From Orobanche coerulescens (Eukaryota; Streptophyta; Magnoliopsida; Lamiales; Orobanchaceae), in assembly GCA_033398695.1 (NCBI GenBank), contig CM065804.1:47709501-47773500 (forward strand): a DNA stretch of 64,000 bases, in the 5' to 3' direction. Made by a program: the position numbers and the translations under genes. Within the stretch, counting starts at the first letter, position 1; the number at the start of each line of letters is the position of its first letter. The notes below the pieces were generated by a model. That model was not told the origin of the DNA and made no database searches. It worked only from the letters and a program-made list of their open reading frames with translations. Below, in pieces: positions 34,520 through 45,415 of this stretch.

Positions 34520-35010
34520 TGATACATCCTATGTGACAAGTTTAATTATCACAAGATGGATGGCGATGCCTCCTATATGATAAATGTAATTGTCACAAGA
34601 CGGATGGTTTTACATATTTATTATACCTCCTATGTGATGAGTTCAATTATCACAAGACGGGCGGTTTTATATATTCACTGTACCTCCTATGTGATGAGTT
34701 AAATTATCACAAGACGGGTGGTTTTACATGTACGTAATTTATACATTATATATCACCATCGTGGTTGGTTATACCACATGAATGATTATCTAAATCCTGC
34801 TCGGAGCAGTTGATAAATATAAATCCTACTCTAGAAAAGTAGTTGATCGATTATGTAAATCCTGCTCTCGAAGAAGCCGTTGATAAAAATAAATCATACT
34901 CTAAAGTAGTTGATCGATTATTTAAATCCTGCTCTTGAAGAAGCAGTTGAAAGAAATAAATCCTACTCTGAAGAAGAAGCAGTTGATAGAAATAATAAGA
35001 TGGAGAAAAT
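34520..35010. repeat. Short degenerate repeats inside element B
   Basis: 34520-34740 has four units around TACCTCCTATGTGATGAG...ATTATCACAAGACGGGCGG. 34790-35000 has three to four units around AAATCCTGCTC...GAAGAAGCAGTTGATAG. A short plus-strand reading through the second block gives a repeated YSEEEAVDRN-like peptide of doubtful meaning. Confidence 0.7.
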
Positions 35011-35428
35011 TGAGCAAGCGATACCAGAAGTTATAATCGATCAAATTAAAGAAAATTTCATGCAAATACACCGCATGGTGGGATCATCTGACAAATGATA
35101 TGAAAAAATATCACCGGAAAATAATTGCTCAATTAATCTCATGTTGATTATATCACATGGTGGGATCATTGAAATCATATCAATATTACAATAGAGAAGC
35201 ATATATCACATATTCGTGAGAATAATGTATTTGCATAGAGGCAAAAAGATGATCTTATTATTGCTGGAAAAAACACAAAACAGTCGAAGTGGAAAATATT
35301 GAAACTAGCCAAAAAGGTAATAAACACTCGACAATATGCGAAAAGGAGAATACATATGAAACCCATAAAAAGGGGTGCGTTTCGAGAGGATAAAACTCCG
35401 TAACTCTGACACCCCCTGACATTAGGGT

Positions 35429-35935
35429 TCATAATGAAAGATCTAAAGGATCTAAACTTCTTTTTCGTTTGGCGCCAATAGTTTGTGGCTGATGGGCTTT
35501 GACTTCCAAATTCTTAACTGTAATATATGCTTGAAACTTTATAAGTAGATCAACAAATGTGTCGGCACATATAAGAATATCTCTTGATGGCTGAGAGATA
35601 AAATTGTGATCTACTCCTTGATCCAAAAAGGCAAGCAAATCGTTGAAGAAATTATTAATATTCAACAAACCTATAAGTTTGGTATGGAAGTCCCGCTCAG
35701 CCCATGACGTGATATTGAATATCTCATTGAGTGTGCCATAGCCACCTGGAAGTACAATAAAGGCATCGCTATTATTCACCATATACACATATGGTGTGGG
35801 AAAGTGTAAGGCACTTGTTACTCTTATTTTCCCATTTTGTGCAGCCTCTAAAAGGTAACCCAAAAATTACTCCCACCATACAATATATCGATTTTGTATT
35901 TTCCTAATTCTTTTACGAATTGATATGACATATCT
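35429..35935 (-). pseudogene. LOG-family (cytokinin riboside monophosphate phosphoribohydrolase) fragment
   Basis: Minus-strand reading: FVKELGKYKIDILYGGS, then after a one-base shift near 35863 LGYLLEAAQNGKIRV, SDAFIVLPGGYGTLNEIFNI, KLIGLLNINNFFNDLLAFLD and NFISQPSRDILICADTFVDL. PGGYGTLNE matches the LOG signature PGGxGTxxE, which binds the nucleotide substrate and holds a catalytic Glu. LOG enzymes release active cytokinin bases. The N-terminal third with the GSR motif is missing, and a KRKRS-rich tail replaces the usual ending. No intron is visible in the preserved part, which would fit capture from mRNA. It lies antisense inside Copia-like element B. Confidence 0.65.
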
Positions 35936-36246
35936 ATATGCTGGATATGACCTATCAATTTGAATCCACCTAAAATACATATGTTTTAATTAGATGATAT
36001 CTGTACGAGGATTCTAACAACTCCATCTCTCTACACTATATTTTCAAAGTACTTTTATGAGATATATAATTCCTGATTTGTGGATCCCAAATTTAAAGAA
36101 CAAACTTCTTACTAGAAGACAAATGACTTCACTATTTTCATTGAAAAATGAGGAGCAGATAAGTCACTGCTTTTATTATTTTCTTTTTGACAAAATTGCA
36201 GAAGAAAACGAAAGATATGATATTATATTTTTCAATGAAAATTACG

Positions 36247-36791
36247 TTATCTATCAGCAACTAAGAAATTTAAATATTGGGGAACAATATTCATCAACTT
36301 GCATTTTTTGCAATTTACCTTATACGGCTTTGACAGAACGGACTTACAATCTGGATCTTTTGAGACTAATTTTTCATGACTATAGCGTTCCAGTTCATCC
36401 TTAAATTGTGTCCACAAAGCCAATAGTTCACGATGAAAGTATCCACTGGGATGTGTATCAAGAATCTGTTGGATATCGTGATCCATAGATTCCTTACTCA
36501 ATTTATCCCTGATAAATGCGATTTTATCTTCTCGATTTTTGGATACAAACTTCGTTTCTTTGCAAAGCTACTCCTACCTGTACATGGCATGTATTTAAAT
36601 GAATTTGAAAATTCGTCAGATAATCGAACTTGTGCTTCGATCAGCCATCGAATATCTTCGGGGATGCCATTCCTCATTAGCATCCTTAATCTTTTGAGTC
36701 GAGCTCGATAAATTCCTTTTATGATATTCACTGGAAGAGATGGGTAATATTTGCGAAGACTAGAAAGCATTGCATCCATTATGATAATCAA
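36247..36791 (-). pseudogene. Unrecognised ORF pair inside element B
   Basis: Two overlapping minus-strand frames, 36498-36791 and 36247-36501, join by a one-base shift near 36515-36520 into roughly 180 codons. The first has SLRKYYPSLPVNIIKGIYRA and GIPEDIRWLIEAQVRLSDEF, a basic amphipathic pattern. The second has IQQILDTHPSGYFHRELLAL, WTQFKDELERYSHEKLV and a C-K-KC-like motif (NCKKCKLMN). I do not recognise the family; it does not resemble Copia gag-pol. It shares strand with the LOG-like fragment 310 bp downstream, so both may come from one captured segment. Confidence 0.4.
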
Positions 36792-36799
36792 ACCCTCGA

Positions 36800-37940
36800 T
36801 ATGGGTGATTGTGAATACAATGATAATCTATTGGAATTACGCGTATGAGTTTGACTCCGCGTTTGAATAATTCATATCCCGAAGCATATGAAATACGGTT
36901 CTATATTTGAATAATGAACATAATATGACATGTGGGAGCGACGACCATGTTGATAGTGATGTGCAATAATGGCACTGAAAGATGATGTGATATGTCGGTA
37001 AAATATCTATATGGTGATATAGACACATCATGTCTTCAAATATTTGTTCTCGATTAGTATCACTACTAGCCAATATTGGGAATGAATTCCTAATAAATTT
37101 GGAATATATTAAGGGGGAGTATGGGCCCACTTCCTCTATATGTGAACTACTAGATATTATGGATCCACTAGATAGTCACATGTGTATATGACTCGTAATC
37201 GGAAATTTACGAGATGATTTGCTCATGGTTGGAGCATATATTCCATATCAGATTAAGCTAGTAATATATCCCAAATAAACTTGACTAGATCCCAGAAAGG
37301 ATCAAGATATGCGCATACAAGTGGGATATTAATTGGCATACTATTCAAAGTCCTCCTGCCAATAACGAGAACATAATATACAAACCCCCATGACTGAAGA
37401 TGAATACTGAGGTACTGGCATATGAGTTTGATGCTCGAGAAATCTCTTAGCATGAGGGGGAGTATTAGTAGTTGGAAATATGTGAAATGCATCACACTAT
37501 ATCCTCACAACTATATAAACTTGAAGTTCAAAGATGCATGATAAATTATTAATCTTTGGTACCAACTACAACTGCTTTGATAAACACATAATAATTTCCC
37601 GAATATAAATTAAAGTAAATAATAAAAGAAGGCATATACTTTTGAAGTATATAGACATAACTATAAAGGAAGCTAATGACATATCTCGGCAAGTTATGTT
37701 GCTGCAGGGAATAAATATTGAAATTGTCGACACAATACAGCGCTATGAATGAAATGAGGATATTGCAATCCATGATTGTGAAATATGGATATTGGAATGA
37801 GGATATTGAAATTCATCAAAATTAAAATATATGCCCTTATAACAAAATGAAACATATGGGCTTACTGAAAGTGACTCCTGAAGAGATTTTGAAAGTATTA
37901 TCAGTGCGTGCAATCACCCAAAATAAGGCGTTGTGAAAGG
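36800..37940. other. Interior of element B without recognised genes
   Basis: AT-rich. Purine runs followed by AGTAT (AAGGGGGAGTATGGG near 37115, GAGGGGGAGTATTAG near 37450) resemble plant Copia 3' sequence. No ORF with recognisable similarity. Confidence 0.5.
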
Positions 37941-38740
37941 AAATTATATGCTCTACTCTTTTCCTTGACTGAGGTTTTATCCCACTGGGTTTTCCTGGCA
38001 AGGTTTTTAACGAGGCAGCTTAATCACAGCTAATATGGAATCTCCAAAGAGATTTGAAACGTACTGCAAAGAATATGAGTGCAGGATTACAAATTGCACT
38101 GAATATGATACTCGTACTAATCCTTGGAGGATTATTGAAATGTCTGGGGCATATTTATAAAATATGCGTTGCACTCTTTTTCCCTTGACTGAGGTTTTGT
38201 CCCATTGGGTTTTCCTAGCAAGGTTTTTAACGAGGCAACTTGAATAGCGTATTAGTATGAATACTGTACGCTTTTCCCTTCATTAGGATTTTTCCCATTG
38301 GGTTTTTCCTAATAAGGTTTTAACGAGGCATATTCATGGCATAATGAGGAAAATTTTAAAGATCAAGATTATTCCTCAAAGATTTAAAAACATAAGGGGT
38401 AGTTGTACTCTTTTTCCTTCGATCAAGTTTTTTTTCCCACTGAGTTTTCTTGACAAGGTTTTAATGAGGCAACACGTGGATACCCCAACAACGAATAATA
38501 TACATGACAGATTCACTCAGTTTTGTCCCATGCGGTTTTACTGAGACGGCACAAGAATACTCATACAAGAACTATCAAGATAAGGGGGAGCAAATTTATG
38601 AGATTACAGATTGCTGAAGTTTTATCTAACAGAGGTTTCCTACCAACATTATGATACAACGTGATATGATTGTCACACGCTTCGATACAAAAAGTTTGAG
38701 AGTTTTTCTCCCATTGGGTTTTTCTTCAAACTAGTTCGGC
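37940..38740 (+). repeat. Imperfect repeats near 3' end of element B
   Basis: Five or six degenerate copies of a block with CTCTTTTCCTTGACTGAGG, TTTTGTCCCACTGGGTTTTC and AAGGTTTTTAACGAGGC. Such blocks are familiar just upstream of the 3' LTR in several plant Copia groups and may influence RNA processing. Confidence 0.8.
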
Positions 38741-38773
38741 AGATATTTATGTAAATAGTCATTCAAGGGGGAG

Positions 38774-38997
38774 TATTAAGAATTGTTGAAGTATATCACT
38801 TCTCGTAATGCGTAACAAGATAATGTATTATAATATGTGAATGACTATTATGCCCCTGATGTAATTATGCAATTACGATTGTGCAATCTGAAGTTTTCCT
38901 ATAAATAGAACTTCAGTTATTAATGAAATATATACTTCAGAATCATTCTCTCTATTCTCTTTCTAAATCCTCTCTATAATATTTCAGTTTTATAACA
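38774..38997 (+). repeat. 3' LTR of element B
   Basis: 224 bp like the 5' LTR but starting TATTAAG instead of TGTTAAG (loss of the terminal TG). About eight differences by eye in 224 bp. Followed by TSD CGCAT. Confidence 0.9.
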
Positions 38998-39097
38998 CGC
39001 ATGACGACTTCACAATGACCCTCCTTTTTTGGGGTAGGATCCTCTATTGTGGTGATAAACCACAGCACGGTGTTGTGCCCCTAAACGGCACCGTTTG

Positions 39098-41697
39098 TGT
39101 AACACCCCAAACTAGGCGGATATTACAGTGCCGTGGATCCCCGACTGGGACCCACCCGGCGAATGAAAGTGATGAATTAAATAATATAATTGTAGTACCG
39201 AACCACATTATATTACCCAAATACTCCGATGAGGAGTTTAAGTACAACACACCAGGACAATACCGAATACTAGTATATTTTATATGAAGATAAAATACAC
39301 AACACTGAATGAAACGGAGTATCCAAATGAAAGTCTGCAGCGGAAATTAAAGGACAACAACATGAATAACTGAAAGATCGGGCCCCCTACTAGTATCACT
39401 GGGACTCCTCGACGTCAGCATGCTATTCCCGTGTTTTTGCCTTGCCATGACCTGAAAAACAAAATCCCCAATCGGGGTTAGTTACACAGAACAACAATCC
39501 TCAAGAGTTGAATAAACACAATCATGAGTTATCTTTAGTTATGAAATATCCTGTCGAAACATACGCAATCAAACATGCTATATGAATCAACTAACAGTAC
39601 GGCTCAAAGGAATGGCGCCACACTACGTCCGGGATGGAAATGTGTCCGTGCACAAGCCACCAACGAGTATCGATCGAATACACGTGTGGTCTTGTACCTA
39701 ATCAGTCTCACGAAGCCATCAACTCGTGTGCACAGTCCAATGTGAGGCCACCAACCAACACACGACTATAATGTGCCCGACATGAAAATCCTACACATAC
39801 CAACCGGCACGCCAGTATGACCCGGAATGCCACGATATAGCAAAAGTGACATCAAAATTAATAATGACTCACCGAGATGAAATGACAGTGAAATGAATGA
39901 TAGCTCAATGAAATAATTGGAACCGTCGTTCCTCGTGAATGAAGTAATGAAATGACAGTTAAAAGTTTCAATACGGTTAGTACTTTATGAATGAATTATG
40001 ATTATGAATGAACAACAACGAAAGGAATGAATATCCTTTTAACTGAGTAAGAATTAACTTACACAATATCGATGACAATTATCCTTCCACGAACAAATGT
40101 CCTAAATGCGATGTCGGTCGCTCGAACAACCTTGAATAACATAATTACCAACAATCCGTTCAACATACGTATCAAACACGAATATAACGAACTCAACACG
40201 CCGATACGACTAAACCAAGTCCATTGAGGCATTATATCGAATACTATGTGGCCAAACTTCGATTGTTAACAACCCAACCTTGATTATACCCACATCAAAA
40301 CCCAAAAAGTGTTTCAATCCAACAAAACATCTTCCAAATGATCAATAATCCAAAATGAATATCCAAATTCATGATTACAACAACAATTAATCGAAAACCC
40401 CCAATCCCAACTCAATATTCAAAGTGTTCTTGAATAATCCTTCAATAATCCATTGAATCTTTATACAAACTCATAATCATATACATATCCCTTCATATAA
40501 CATGATTATAACGTCCAAAACATCATATCTCAGCACAAAATCGAAATCCAAGATGTTGAAGAAATTGCCTCTTGAAGATCCAACCACTTCGATCCGATGA
40601 ATACGAGTTAAATCGAGTATCCGAGCTATATGATCGAATGGAAATGAAGAAAATCAAGTACTCAAGTGTTTGATGAAGGAAAATCCCTTCCCCCCAAGCT
40701 CTCTCTCGGACAAGATGGAAGAAGAAAGTGAAAATGAAGAAAAAGTCCCGGCCAGCCCTATATAAACTGCCGGAAGTTACGGCCGTAACTCGGCCTTCTT
40801 ACGACCGTAACATCCTAGGTCAACGGACTTACGGCCGTAACCAGCCAACTCGTACGGCCGTAACTCAGCTTCGTCCAATCATCTGCCGACAGCCTTACGG
40901 CCGTATCCGAACCTGACTTACGGGCGTAACTCGCCCTCGTCTAAAACATCTGTCGACATCCTTACGGCCGTACCCGCACACCTTACGGGCGTAACTCGGA
41001 CGATACGGCCGTATCCGGCCAATCTTACGGGCGTAAGCCCCCTTCATCGAAAATGACCAGGTGCCCTGCCTGCAACGTACGGCCGTATCCGGCCAAGCCT
41101 TACGGCCGTATCTCCCTCGCCTTACGGCCGTATGCCGAAACCCTTACGGCCGTAACTCGCCTTCGGCCAAAAGCGTCTGGGCACCCTGCTCGACACGTAC
41201 GGCCGTATCCGGCCAAGCCCTACGGCCGTACTGCCCAACTTACGACCGTATGCCGAAATCCTTACGGCCGTAAGTCCCGCTCGTCTGAAATGGCCTGAAA
41301 ACAACGAACGTATATTACGGCCGTATCCGACACTCCTTACGGCCGTAACTCATTACTGGACAAGATGAAATTCCGACAACTCCGATTTCTCGCTACGATT
41401 GATGAATGATTCGACATACCAAACGTTTGTGAACGCGAACAAGTCCAACACATGCCAAAAATGATATTTCCAGCACAAGACTACCAATCACGATGATAAC
41501 GATAATACTCCCGCTCTGACACTCAAACAGAGATGAAATGACGATCGGTAACTGATACACGGTTACAACATGCCAAATGAACGCAAATGAATGAATCATG
41601 AATGATGAGCGATCATTAATGAGTGAAAATTACTGAGTGATAATTACAGACTGATAATTACTGAATGATAATGAATGAATTACAACCGGGTATTACA
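39098..41697 (-). repeat. 3' LTR of Gypsy D (2600 bp)
   Basis: Minus strand begins TGTAATACCCGGTTG and ends GGGTGTTACA. It is followed internally by the purine tract at 41698-41715. It contains the TTACGGCCGTAA array at 40785-41352. Confidence 0.9.
40785..41352. repeat. Array of TTACGGCCGTAA palindromes in LTR of Gypsy D
   Basis: About 20 copies by eye of the 12-bp palindrome TTACGGCCGTAA and near variants (TACGGCCGTA, TTACGGGCGTAA, TTACGACCGTAA), spaced roughly 20-40 bp with GC-rich spacers. It sits in the first third of the LTR (read on the minus strand), as the TAGCGTGCGCTA array does in element A. ORFs across it are by-products of the repeats. Confidence 0.92.
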
Positions 41698-42052
41698 TAC
41701 TCCCCCCTTAAAAAGAGTTTCGTCCTCGAAACTAAGGGTCAAACAACTCGTGATGACTCTCCCGCATACTCTCCTCGGTTTCCCAAGTAGCCTCTTCGAC
41801 TCCGTGTCTAGACCACTGAATCTTGACCAAAGGAATCGTCTTGTTCCTCAACTATTTGATTCGCCGCTCTAACACTCGTATAGGACGCTCCTCATACGAA
41901 TGATCATCCGCGATCTCGATTTCGTCGAACTGAAGTATGTGACTCGGGTCGGCAACATACTTCCGTAACTGAGAGACGTGAAACACATAATGAATTCGGC
42001 TCAACACCGGAGGTAAAGCCAATCGATAAGCTAACTTGCCTACTCGATTCAA
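41698..42052 (-). pseudogene. Integrase tail and chromodomain of Gypsy D
   Basis: The minus strand reads [36 protein letters not shown] and [15 protein letters not shown]. After a stop comes the chromodomain with VEEATWETEESMRESS. It supplies the uninterrupted version of the region split by the solo LTR in element A. Confidence 0.82.
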
Positions 42053-42076
42053 AATCTCAAACGGTCCAATGAATCT

Positions 42077-42906
42077 CTAACTCAACTTCCCCCGTTTTCC
42101 AAAATGGAAAACACCTCGACTCGGGGATACCTTGACCAAAACGGGGTCACCCGTCTCGAACTCTAGTGGTCGACGACGATTATCTGCATATGATTTCTGT
42201 CGACTCTGAGCTGTCAACATACGACTCCTGATCAAAGTTACCTTCTCACGGGCGGCTATAAGCATATCGGGCTCGGTGCCGATTGATTCTGATACGTCAT
42301 CCAAACACAAAGGAGATCGACAACGGCGACCGTACAAGGCCTCGTAAGGTGCCATCTGAATCGAAGAGTGCCAACTATTATTGTACGTGAATTCAATCAA
42401 CGGTAATTGGGCTTCCCAATCGTCTTCTAATCGAGGACACATGCCCTCAACATGTCCTCCAATGTCTGAATAGTCCTCTCTGATTGTCCGTCGGACTGAG
42501 GATGAAAAACGGTAATGAGATTAAGCTGAGTTCCCATAGCACGATGAACTGATTTCCAAAATGAGACATGAATCGCCCGTCATGATTAGAAACGATACTC
42601 TTAGGAGTACCGTGCAATCTCACTATCTCTTTGATGAACAGCTGGGCAAGTCTCTCGGGACCCCACGTATCCTTAATCTCAAGGAAATGAGCTGACTTAG
42701 TTAAGCGGTCCACGATCACCCAGATCGTATTCATGCCCCGACGACTCGTCGGCACTCTCGTGATGAAATCCATAGAAATGTCTTCCCACTTCCATTCTGG
42801 AATAGGGAGCGGTTTGACATACCCTTGATCGCTGATGCCAGACCTCGATCTCGGGTCTAAGGAATTCCTGCTGAAGCTCCTTCTGAACTGATAAACGAGC
42901 AAGCAT
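42077..42906 (-). pseudogene. Integrase core of Gypsy D
   Basis: Two overlapping minus-strand frames (42447-42902 and 42077-42442) give SRRGMNTIWVIVDRLTKSAH, TPKSIVSNHDGRFMSHFGNQ and LPLIEFTYNNSWHSSIQMAP. The second catalytic Asp region reads SNHD where element A has SDRD, so the active Asp is lost. Frameshifts near 42440 and 42560 cut through the catalytic Glu region. Confidence 0.82.
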
Positions 42907-43170
42907 CTACTCCTGAACGGACTTATGACTCAAGGCGTCGGCGACAATGTTCGCCTTGCCTGGGTGGTAAAGGATCTCGATATCATAATCTTTGATTAGT
43001 TCCAACCACCGTCTTTGTCGCATATTTAACTCCTTCTGAGTAAATATATACTTCAACTCTTGTGATCAGTGAAGATCTGACAGGTGACGCCATAAAGGTA
43101 AAGACGCCAAATTTCCAATGCGAAAACCACGGCTGCTAGCTCCAGGTCGTGGGTCGGATAATTAATCAGC
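42907..43170 (-). pseudogene. RNase H remnant of Gypsy D
   Basis: The minus strand matches 7100-7365 of element A ([22 protein letters not shown] reading). It ends abruptly at about 43168, where about 270 bp are missing relative to A before RT sequence resumes. Confidence 0.7.
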
Positions 43171-43626
43171 TAATCCGAGGAAACCTCAGATTTCCTTAAC
43201 ATCTTTTGGAGGTTGCCAATCTCGGATAGCCTCCATCTTCTGAGGGTCGACACGAACTCTGTCTGATGAAATTACATGCCCGAGAAAAGTCACTTCGGAC
43301 ATCCAGAACTCACAATTGGAAAACTTTCCATAAAGTTGCTCGCGTCTCAACACGTCGAGAACTTGATGAAGATGTACCTCGTGTTCCTCTCGATCACGAG
43401 AATAAATCAAAATGTCATCGATGAAGACAACAACAAACTGATCCAAAAAAATCGATGAAAACCCAATTCATTAACTCCATGAATACCGCAGGTGCATTAG
43501 TTAGCCTGAACGGCATAACTACGAACTCATAATGACCATAGCGTGTACGAAACGCCGTCCTTGCGATACCCGACTCTTGGATTCGCAGCTGATGATATCC
43601 AGATCTTCAGTCCATCTAGGAAAATA
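43171..43626 (-). pseudogene. RT active-site region of Gypsy D, left of element E
   Basis: The minus strand reads [20 protein letters not shown] (active-site Asp pair intact), [20 protein letters not shown] and [20 protein letters not shown]. Upstream codons continue to the TSD TTGAA (43627-43631), where element E is inserted; the rest is at 55890-56215. Confidence 0.82.
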
Positions 43627-43631
43627 TTGAA

Positions 43632-44776
43632 TGTTGGTCACTTAAGTATACTGAATACAGTTTGGAAAATAGTTTAAACAACAAACTGTACGGAATCTAA
43701 ATCTGAGTGCATAGCGGAAGTCTTGGATACAGTAGGTTGCTGTGGATACAGCAACTAAGTGTATAGTGTATACTTAATATATCACATTAATTTAAAACAG
43801 TAAAAGCTGAAGGTAAATAACACAGTAATTAAAGTGGTTCGAGGTAAACCCCTCTACATCCACTGGTCCTCCACACAGGAATAAAAAGTTTATTATAATT
43901 ACTGCGTACACAACTACGTAATTATAAACAAACCTATCCTTGTATCGTTCACACAGATTGATACAAAGAATGTCGCTTTCAACCGTTCACACAGATTGGT
44001 TAAAGCTTCCTTCTTGACTAGCTTCTTCACACACAGTTCCAAAGCTTCGTCCTTATTCGTCCCACACAGTCGAATAACTTGTTGAGTTCACACAGAGCTC
44101 GGTTTTTACACAGAGGTAAAAGGTAGGTAACCAGGTAAGAACAGCAGCTTTGAATATGAAGTTCTTGAGCTGATGATGGCTGTTCTTGATGTTGAGCACT
44201 GTATATCTCTTTCGTTCTTTATTGCAGTATGCTTTGGAGATATGTTTGCTCTGATGATAACTTTTTAATAGCTTGAGTGATAGGTTACTTGGGTAACTGA
44301 TCTTCAATGTCTTCATAGGATATATATAGTCTCTGAAGAAAGTATCCGTTGAGATGTATCCGTTTGAATAAGATTTCCTTCAACGGGAATATGACATGAT
44401 CCGGATTTCGCGGGATTCTGAAGATCTGAAGACTGGCAGTATTTAAATACTTTATCCTTGAGTATTTAAATACTTCTTTGTTCAACGGGACTTGACTTGT
44501 GTTCCTTCTTTGTCCTGTTGTGAGCTGTATGGAAGATAACTGTATTTTGAGTGTCGAGACAGTTTCCATACTTGGTCTTTTTACAAGTCTTCTTCTTTGT
44601 CTTGTGAGCTTCACTTATGTTGATTCGAGGCGTGTCTTGATCTGTGATGAAGCCCCAATGCTTTGATACGCTTCTTTATCGCTGGATTGGCATATATGTC
44701 AAAACCTCAAATATCATTCGATACAGGGATCGGGTATCCCGGCTGTTTCGATACAGGGTGTTTGTTTTTCCCAACA
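43632..44776 (-). repeat. 3' LTR of element E (1145 bp)
   Basis: Ends TGTTGGTCACTT and CCCAACA as seen on the plus strand. Rich in TTCACACAGATTGG-like words near 43950-44100. Confidence 0.9.
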
Positions 44777-45415
44777 ATTTCCCCCTTTTTGACAATTTGC
44801 CAAGACTAACTTACTTAACTCTTCGAGTCTTCTTGATGATGCCAAAACCTTCTTTATGAAGCGATCTTCTTTGATGACTTCTGGCAGATTTCTTGGTCTT
44901 TCGTCAAAAGGTCTAACTTAGTGACTTAGTCTACAATAATGAACTGCTCGCAGGCAAGTTCGATATAGTTTAAGATTTATTACAACTTAAGCCTATGATT
45001 GGCGCGCAGGCACAATCTTACAATGTATTTCTAAGTTTTACAAATGAAATTATGAACTGTTCGTAGACTAGTTCGTACAGCTTATTTTTCAATCAAGTTT
45101 ATCTAACCTGAGATTCCTATCAAACAATTTTAAGCAATCATACATAAACACAGTAGATTACGAGTTGTAATCTTTCAAGACAAACAAACGTTTTTATTGA
45201 TATTCAAAATGTTTGAGTACAGAGTTTGCTGTTTGGAATAGAAATTAAAAAAAATATACATAGATTTCATCTCCTTTATCTATAATCCGCATACCTCCAT
45301 GGTCTTTTTCCTTGTTCATTCTCGGTGCCACGCCACCAGTTTTGAAGAGAATCATTGCCTCGATCCTGGTATATCGCTCTTCCTTCATATGAACGATCAA
45401 AGGCAAGTATCGATC
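44777..45415 (-). other. 3' non-coding region of element E
   Basis: The polypurine tract (minus strand GTCAAAAAGGGGGAAAT) borders the LTR. The rest is AT-rich with no recognised coding. Confidence 0.65.

Larger units (their letters stand above)
21640..38997 (+). mobile_element. Short-LTR Copia-like retrotransposon B with host-like gene fragments
   Basis: Two 224-bp LTRs (21640-21863 and 38774-38997) in direct orientation are flanked by a perfect CGCAT duplication (21635-21639, 38998-39002). A putative PBS (TATCAGCACGAAGG) follows the first LTR and a purine tract (CAAGGGGGAG) precedes the second. Outside the nested element C (23084-34514) about 5.5 kb of own interior remains, with no gag, protease, RT or integrase that I can recognise. 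It contains an apparent host exon (22051-22461), a LOG-like fragment on the opposite strand, and an unknown ORF. Repeats of the type TTTTTAACGAGGC near the 3' end are typical of plant Copia elements. About eight mismatches between LTRs suggest it is the older of the B/C pair. Confidence 0.85.

Noticed and set aside
36057..36404. 115-codon plus-strand ORF
   Set aside because: Lies opposite to the better-supported minus-strand frame at 36247-36791 and has AT-driven composition without motif.
40785..41352. Short palindromes with variable spacers resembling CRISPR
   Set aside because: Repeats of 10-12 bp with variable spacing inside an LTR; repeat word varies and spacers are too short.
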